Positions 61,024-64,000 of a stretch of DNA of 64,000 nt are shown here, piece after piece. The notes under the pieces were generated by a model. It ran no database searches. It saw only the letters and a program-made list of their open reading frames with translations, and had not been told where the DNA came from. Position numbers and translations under genes: made by a program. Source of the DNA: an uncultured Mycoplasmatota bacterium (GTDB lineage: Bacteria; Bacillota_I; Bacilli_A; RF39; UBA660). The stretch is taken from contig CAMSCJ010000005.1 in NCBI GenBank assembly GCA_947056845.1, forward strand, positions 1-64,000, in the 5' to 3' direction. Position 1 is the first letter of the stretch. Every line of letters starts with the position of its first letter.

Positions 61024-61918
61024 TTTATTTACAACAGAACAAGAAAGGCAAGAAGCCAATTTAGAGAAAGTTGTAGATATTTCAATAGCAGATATTCAAG
61101 ACTTTCCCAACCACCCATTTAAGGTAATTGTAAATGAAGAATTAAATGATATGGCAGACAGTATCAAAAAAGATGGTGTCCAAGAACCTGCATTAGTTAG
61201 ACCACTTGCAAATGGAAAATATCAAATGATTTCTGGACATAGAAGAAAAAAGGCTAGTGAAATAGCCAATAAAGAAACTATGCCCTGTCTTGTTCGAGAT
61301 TTAACGGATGAACAAGCAGCAATTATAATGGTAGATAGTAACTTACAACAAAGACAAAAAATACTATATAGTGAAAAAGCATTTGCCTATAAAATGAAAT
61401 TAGAAGCAATGACTCATCAAGGTAAAAGAAATGATTTAACTTCTGACCAAGTTGGGGAGAAGTTGACATCAGTAGAAAAGTTATCTGCAAAAAGTCCAGA
61501 TAGTAAATCACAAATACAAAGATATATAAGACTTACAGAATTAACAGATAAATTGCTTGATATGGTAGATAATGAAGAAATTGCATTTAGTCCGGCAGTA
61601 GAACTTTCGTATCTTACTGAAGAAGAACAAAAATGGCTTTTAAATAGTATGAGTTGTAATGTTGCTACACCAACTTTATCTCAAGCCCAAGAAATGAAAA
61701 GATTAAGTCAAAGTGGGAAGTTAGATGAAGATAAGATTGAAGAAATTATGAGCCGTGAAAAACCTAATCAAGTTGAAAAACTAAAATTAGATTTTAAAGA
61801 TTTACAACCTAAAATGCCTAAAGGTATGTCGATTACTAATTATGCAGACCATATTTTTAAAGCATTGGACTTTTACAATAGGTATCTTGAAAAACAAAGA
61901 CAACAGGGTGCTAGATAG
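60980..61918 (+). CDS. parB: ParB/RepB-like partition protein
   Basis: A 312-residue DNA-binding protein. The ParB N-domain contains HPFKVIVNEELNDMADSIKK, DGVQEPALVRP and ISGHRRKKASEIA (the GxRR box), followed by the HTH part (KLSAKSPDSKSQIQRYIRL). The start is GTG 60980, with AAAGGAGG nine bases upstream, inside the end of parA. ParB proteins of this length are typical of integrative conjugative elements. No parS-like palindrome was recognised. Confidence 0.9.
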   Translation: MAKSEIKMPLPKLDDLFTTEQERQEANLEKVVDISIADIQDFPNHPFKVIVNEELNDMADSIKKDGVQEPALVRPLANGKYQMISGHRRKKASEIANKETMPCLVRDLTDEQAAIIMVDSNLQQRQKILYSEKAFAYKMKLEAMTHQGKRNDLTSDQVGEKLTSVEKLSAKSPDSKSQIQRYIRLTELTDKLLDMVDNEEIAFSPAVELSYLTEEEQKWLLNSMSCNVATPTLSQAQEMKRLSQSGKLDEDKIEEIMSREKPNQVEKLKLDFKDLQPKMPKGMSITNYADHIFKALDFYNRYLEKQRQQGAR

Positions 61919-61972
61919 TGGGAGTTATTATTCCATTATTCCCCTTCCTACAACCTACCCCTAGTATTTATA

Positions 61973-61994
61973 TACTAACTGTTATTACTAACTG
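61973..61994. repeat. tandem TACTAACTG repeats after parB
   Basis: TACTAACTG occurs at 61973-61981 and again at 61986-61994, and ATACTAAC recurs at 62049-62056. Spacing of 13 bp between the first two could suit a DNA-binding protein. They lie in the region that must hold the promoter of the next gene. Confidence 0.45.
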
Positions 61995-62086
61995 AAAAAA
62001 AATATATATTAGAAATTTACACAAATGCAAAAGAAAATACTTTAGTTTATACTAACATCAACAAATCAAGAAAGGGATGAATTTGT

Positions 62087-62785
62087 ATGAAAAAATTATT
62101 GATTTTAATTAGCATTTTAATTTCTATGACAGGAGGTACAGTTTTCTATTTGCAAGACAAACAAGAAAAGCCAAAACCAGAACAGGTTAATGTTAGTGAG
62201 AAAATCACAGAAGAAAAAGTGGCAGAAGAATCTAAAGGCGAAGAAAACAAAGTAGCAGAAAGTGAAACAATACCAGAAGAAAAGGTTGATGAAGTAAAAG
62301 AAAACAAAAAAGAAGTTAAGTCAGATTCTAAACCAGAAAACAAGAATATTTCTTCGGCTAGTAAAAATGAAGTGAAACAAGAGAAAAAACAAAATAATTC
62401 TGTTTCAAATGAAGTTCCAAAGGAAACTCCGAAAGAAACACCAAAACCAAAAGAAAATAACAATACTACTCCTAGTCAAAAGCCAAGTAATCAACCACAA
62501 AACGGTGGAGCAACTACAAAGTTTTATGAATCAATAACTGGTGGTAAAAAAGAGTTTGCTTCTGATAGTGAAGCGACTGCTCGTGGTAATGAAATTAAGA
62601 GCAAAGAACTGGATTATGTTTTAGATTATAACGAACAACACCCAGAAGCACCGATAAAACCAGATATAAATTATTTTAGGGTGTATCCATCTGTGATAGA
62701 TGAAAACGGTAAAACTTGGTATTATTTGCATTTCTTTTGTGCGAGTGGAGAGGGAAATGACGCAAAATTAAAAAGTATGTATTAG
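62087..62785 (+). CDS. secreted or membrane-anchored Lys/Glu-rich protein
   Basis: A 232-residue protein with an N-terminal membrane segment (MKKLLILISILISMTGGTVF). Residues 22-145 are a low-complexity stalk of Glu, Lys, Pro and Ser (EKVAEESKGEENKVAESETI; PKETPKETPKPKENN). The last 85 residues form a small folded domain (KFYESITGGKKEFASDSEAT, YFRVYPSVIDENGKTWYYLH). It probably spans the wall in the donor cell surface. It lies before the adhesin, with a terminator between. Confidence 0.7.
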   Translation: MKKLLILISILISMTGGTVFYLQDKQEKPKPEQVNVSEKITEEKVAEESKGEENKVAESETIPEEKVDEVKENKKEVKSDSKPENKNISSASKNEVKQEKKQNNSVSNEVPKETPKETPKPKENNNTTPSQKPSNQPQNGGATTKFYESITGGKKEFASDSEATARGNEIKSKELDYVLDYNEQHPEAPIKPDINYFRVYPSVIDENGKTWYYLHFFCASGEGNDAKLKSMY

Positions 62786-62810
62786 TGGCTCTATAAAAGA
62801 GTCATTTTTT
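62786..62810 (+). terminator. rho-independent terminator
   Basis: TGGCTCT pairs with AGAGTCA (one G-T) around ATAAA, then six Ts. Confidence 0.8.
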
Positions 62811-62849
62811 ATGCCCTAATTTTAGGAGCAAGAAAGGAGAAAAACAAAA

Positions 62850-64000
62850 ATGAAAAAAGTATGTATGTGCCTAGCCTTAACGCTAGGTCTTTTAGTTGGC
62901 TTTACTGTTAATGCTCAAGCAGTAAGTGCAGCAACTTTAACAAAAACAAAATCGGGCTATTATTATGACCGAGCAAGAGCAGATGGAACTGACCATCATT
63001 CTTGGTATTTTATGCAATATGAAATGGATGGCGAAGTATCATATTGTATCGAGCCAAATATTCCAGAGGGAACTACTTATAATCCCGGAAGTTGGGAAGC
63101 AACTGGACTTCCAAATGAAATTAAAGAAAGATTATTGTTAATTGGTTACTACGGATATACTTATCCCGGACACCAAACATTACAATATCGTGCTGCTACA
63201 CAAGGAATGATATGGGATATTATCATTGGTCACGGAGCAAACACAACTTTCTCAACAGAAAGATGGGGAGCAGGTACTAACTTTGATGTGTCAGCAGAAA
63301 AAGCAGAAATCAATAGACTAATTGAACACCATTATGATAGACCAAGTTTTGATGGTGGTGTATATAAAGCACAAGTAGGAGAAACAATTACACTAACAGA
63401 TACTAACAATGTATTAGGAAATTATAGTGTAAGTGTAAGTGGTGCTGAATATAGTGTTAATGGAAATACACTAACAATTAAACCTACAAAAAGTGGAAAA
63501 ATTGATTTAACTTTAACAAAAAATATGCCTTATGCTAGTGGCTATAAGTTATTTGTTGGTAATGAAATTCAAAATATGTTCGTTCCGGGAACAACTGATC
63601 CAGTTATGGCAAGAGTTAGAGTAAATAGTTATACAACACCAGTAGAGGGCTATAAACAAGATAACGAAACTGGAACTGCACAGGGACAAGCAACTTTAAA
63701 GGGTGCTGAATACGGTATATACGAAACTGCAACAGGAAGATTAGTAACAACTGTTGTTACAGATGAAAACGGTTACTTTAAAAGTGACGCAGTATTATCT
63801 TGGAATGACTACTATTTACAAGAAATCAAACCAAGCGAGGGTTACGAATTAGATAAAACTCGTTATAATGTAGATGTAAAAGGAAAAGAATCTGCAAGAG
63901 TAGATGTTGTAGAAAAAGTAATTAAAAACTATATTTCTATCTTAAAACAATATGAATATGTTGAGGGAGAAACAAAATTCTTAAATGCAGAAAAAGGTAT
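62850..64000 (+). CDS. thioester/Cna-B-like surface adhesin, partial
   Basis: Starts at ATG 62850 behind AAAGGAGA and runs off the window, with 383 codons visible. The signal peptide is MKKVCMCLALTLGLLVGFTV with an Ala-X-Ala site. The next part is a thioester (TQXA) domain: Cys in VSYCIEPNIPEG near residue 69 and Gln in ATQGMIWDIIIG near 119 can form an internal thioester that bonds covalently to host targets. Beta-sandwich domains follow, including a Cna-B/SpaA-like one (GATLKGAEYGIYETATGRLV-like, SDAVLSWNDYYLQEIKPSEG). Base composition is clearly richer in G and C than the genome before 60 kb. Confidence 0.85.
   Translation, partial: MKKVCMCLALTLGLLVGFTVNAQAVSAATLTKTKSGYYYDRARADGTDHHSWYFMQYEMDGEVSYCIEPNIPEGTTYNPGSWEATGLPNEIKERLLLIGYYGYTYPGHQTLQYRAATQGMIWDIIIGHGANTTFSTERWGAGTNFDVSAEKAEINRLIEHHYDRPSFDGGVYKAQVGETITLTDTNNVLGNYSVSVSGAEYSVNGNTLTIKPTKSGKIDLTLTKNMPYASGYKLFVGNEIQNMFVPGTTDPVMARVRVNSYTTPVEGYKQDNETGTAQGQATLKGAEYGIYETATGRLVTTVVTDENGYFKSDAVLSWNDYYLQEIKPSEGYELDKTRYNVDVKGKESARVDVVEKVIKNYISILKQYEYVEGETKFLNAEKG

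Noticed and set aside
62146-62463. Ser/Phe-rich minus-strand reading frame
   Set aside because: It mirrors the Lys/Glu-rich low-complexity stalk of the plus-strand gene and has no ribosome site.
1-64000. Mycoplasma-type genetic code (TGA = Trp)
   Set aside because: TGA ends clear genes such as the HD protein (34274-34276) and trmD, and Trp codons are TGG throughout.
1-64000. tRNA or rRNA genes
   Set aside because: I looked for GGTTCGAATCC-type T-arms and conserved rRNA blocks in the gaps and saw none.

Overview
The window is very AT-rich and codes almost entirely with A/T-ending codons. Shine-Dalgarno sites are strong (AAGGAGG-like), several genes start with GTG or TTG, and TGA is used as a stop while Trp is TGG, so code 4 is excluded. 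Gene families (rpsU-yqeY, yfmF-yfmH, obg, secG, trmH-rimM-trmD-rplS-lepB, several YfhO and GtrA membrane proteins) point to a low-GC Firmicute, probably a host-associated member of the Bacilli close to the Mollicutes. That placement is inference from style and gene content.

Layout. 0-0.3 kb: the 3' end of an IS200/IS605-type TnpB gene with a probable omega-RNA and a right-end hairpin. 0.3-3.3 kb: a bacteriocin locus with a C39-peptidase ABC exporter, an accessory membrane protein, two double-glycine precursors and a small membrane protein that may give immunity. 3.5-7.2 kb: envelope glycosylation genes (HAD-GtrA fusion, UbiA-type prenyltransferase, large membrane protein). 7.5-23.6 kb: rpsU, yqeY, a NrtR-like regulator with two matching operators, a tdk operon, an ABC-2 exporter, a PIG-L deacetylase next to a YfhO-GtrA fusion, obg, two M16 peptidase homologues and secG. 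23.6-32.5 kb: a second YfhO protein, an LRR_5 protein and the rRNA/tRNA modification and L19 block ending in lepB. 32.6-46.7 kb: mostly stand-alone enzymes (Fic, HD, CYTH, GNAT, PP-loop ATPase with a DUF523-like partner, Nudix, C45, two histidine phosphatases, DUF488, DHH, two M3 peptidases, S51 peptidases).

46.7-59.9 kb is the most unusual stretch. It is an array of cassettes separated by a roughly 230-bp conserved intergenic element: five copies of type I and two copies of type II, which differ in a core of about 27 bp. Each element lies directly upstream of a gene, in most cases a RhuM, Bro-N or DUF1016/PDDEXK gene. All five of those genes carry a palindrome at residues 61-72 (about 102-112 in DUF1016). 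Small DUF6870-like proteins occur three times as downstream cargo. The array ends with an Abi-type reverse transcriptase next to a decayed serine recombinase. Several array genes are broken by single-base indels or deletions.

59.9-64 kb looks like the start of a conjugative element (ParA, ParB, a secreted Lys/Glu-rich protein, and a thioester/Cna-B-like surface adhesin that runs off the window), with visibly higher G+C in its last part.
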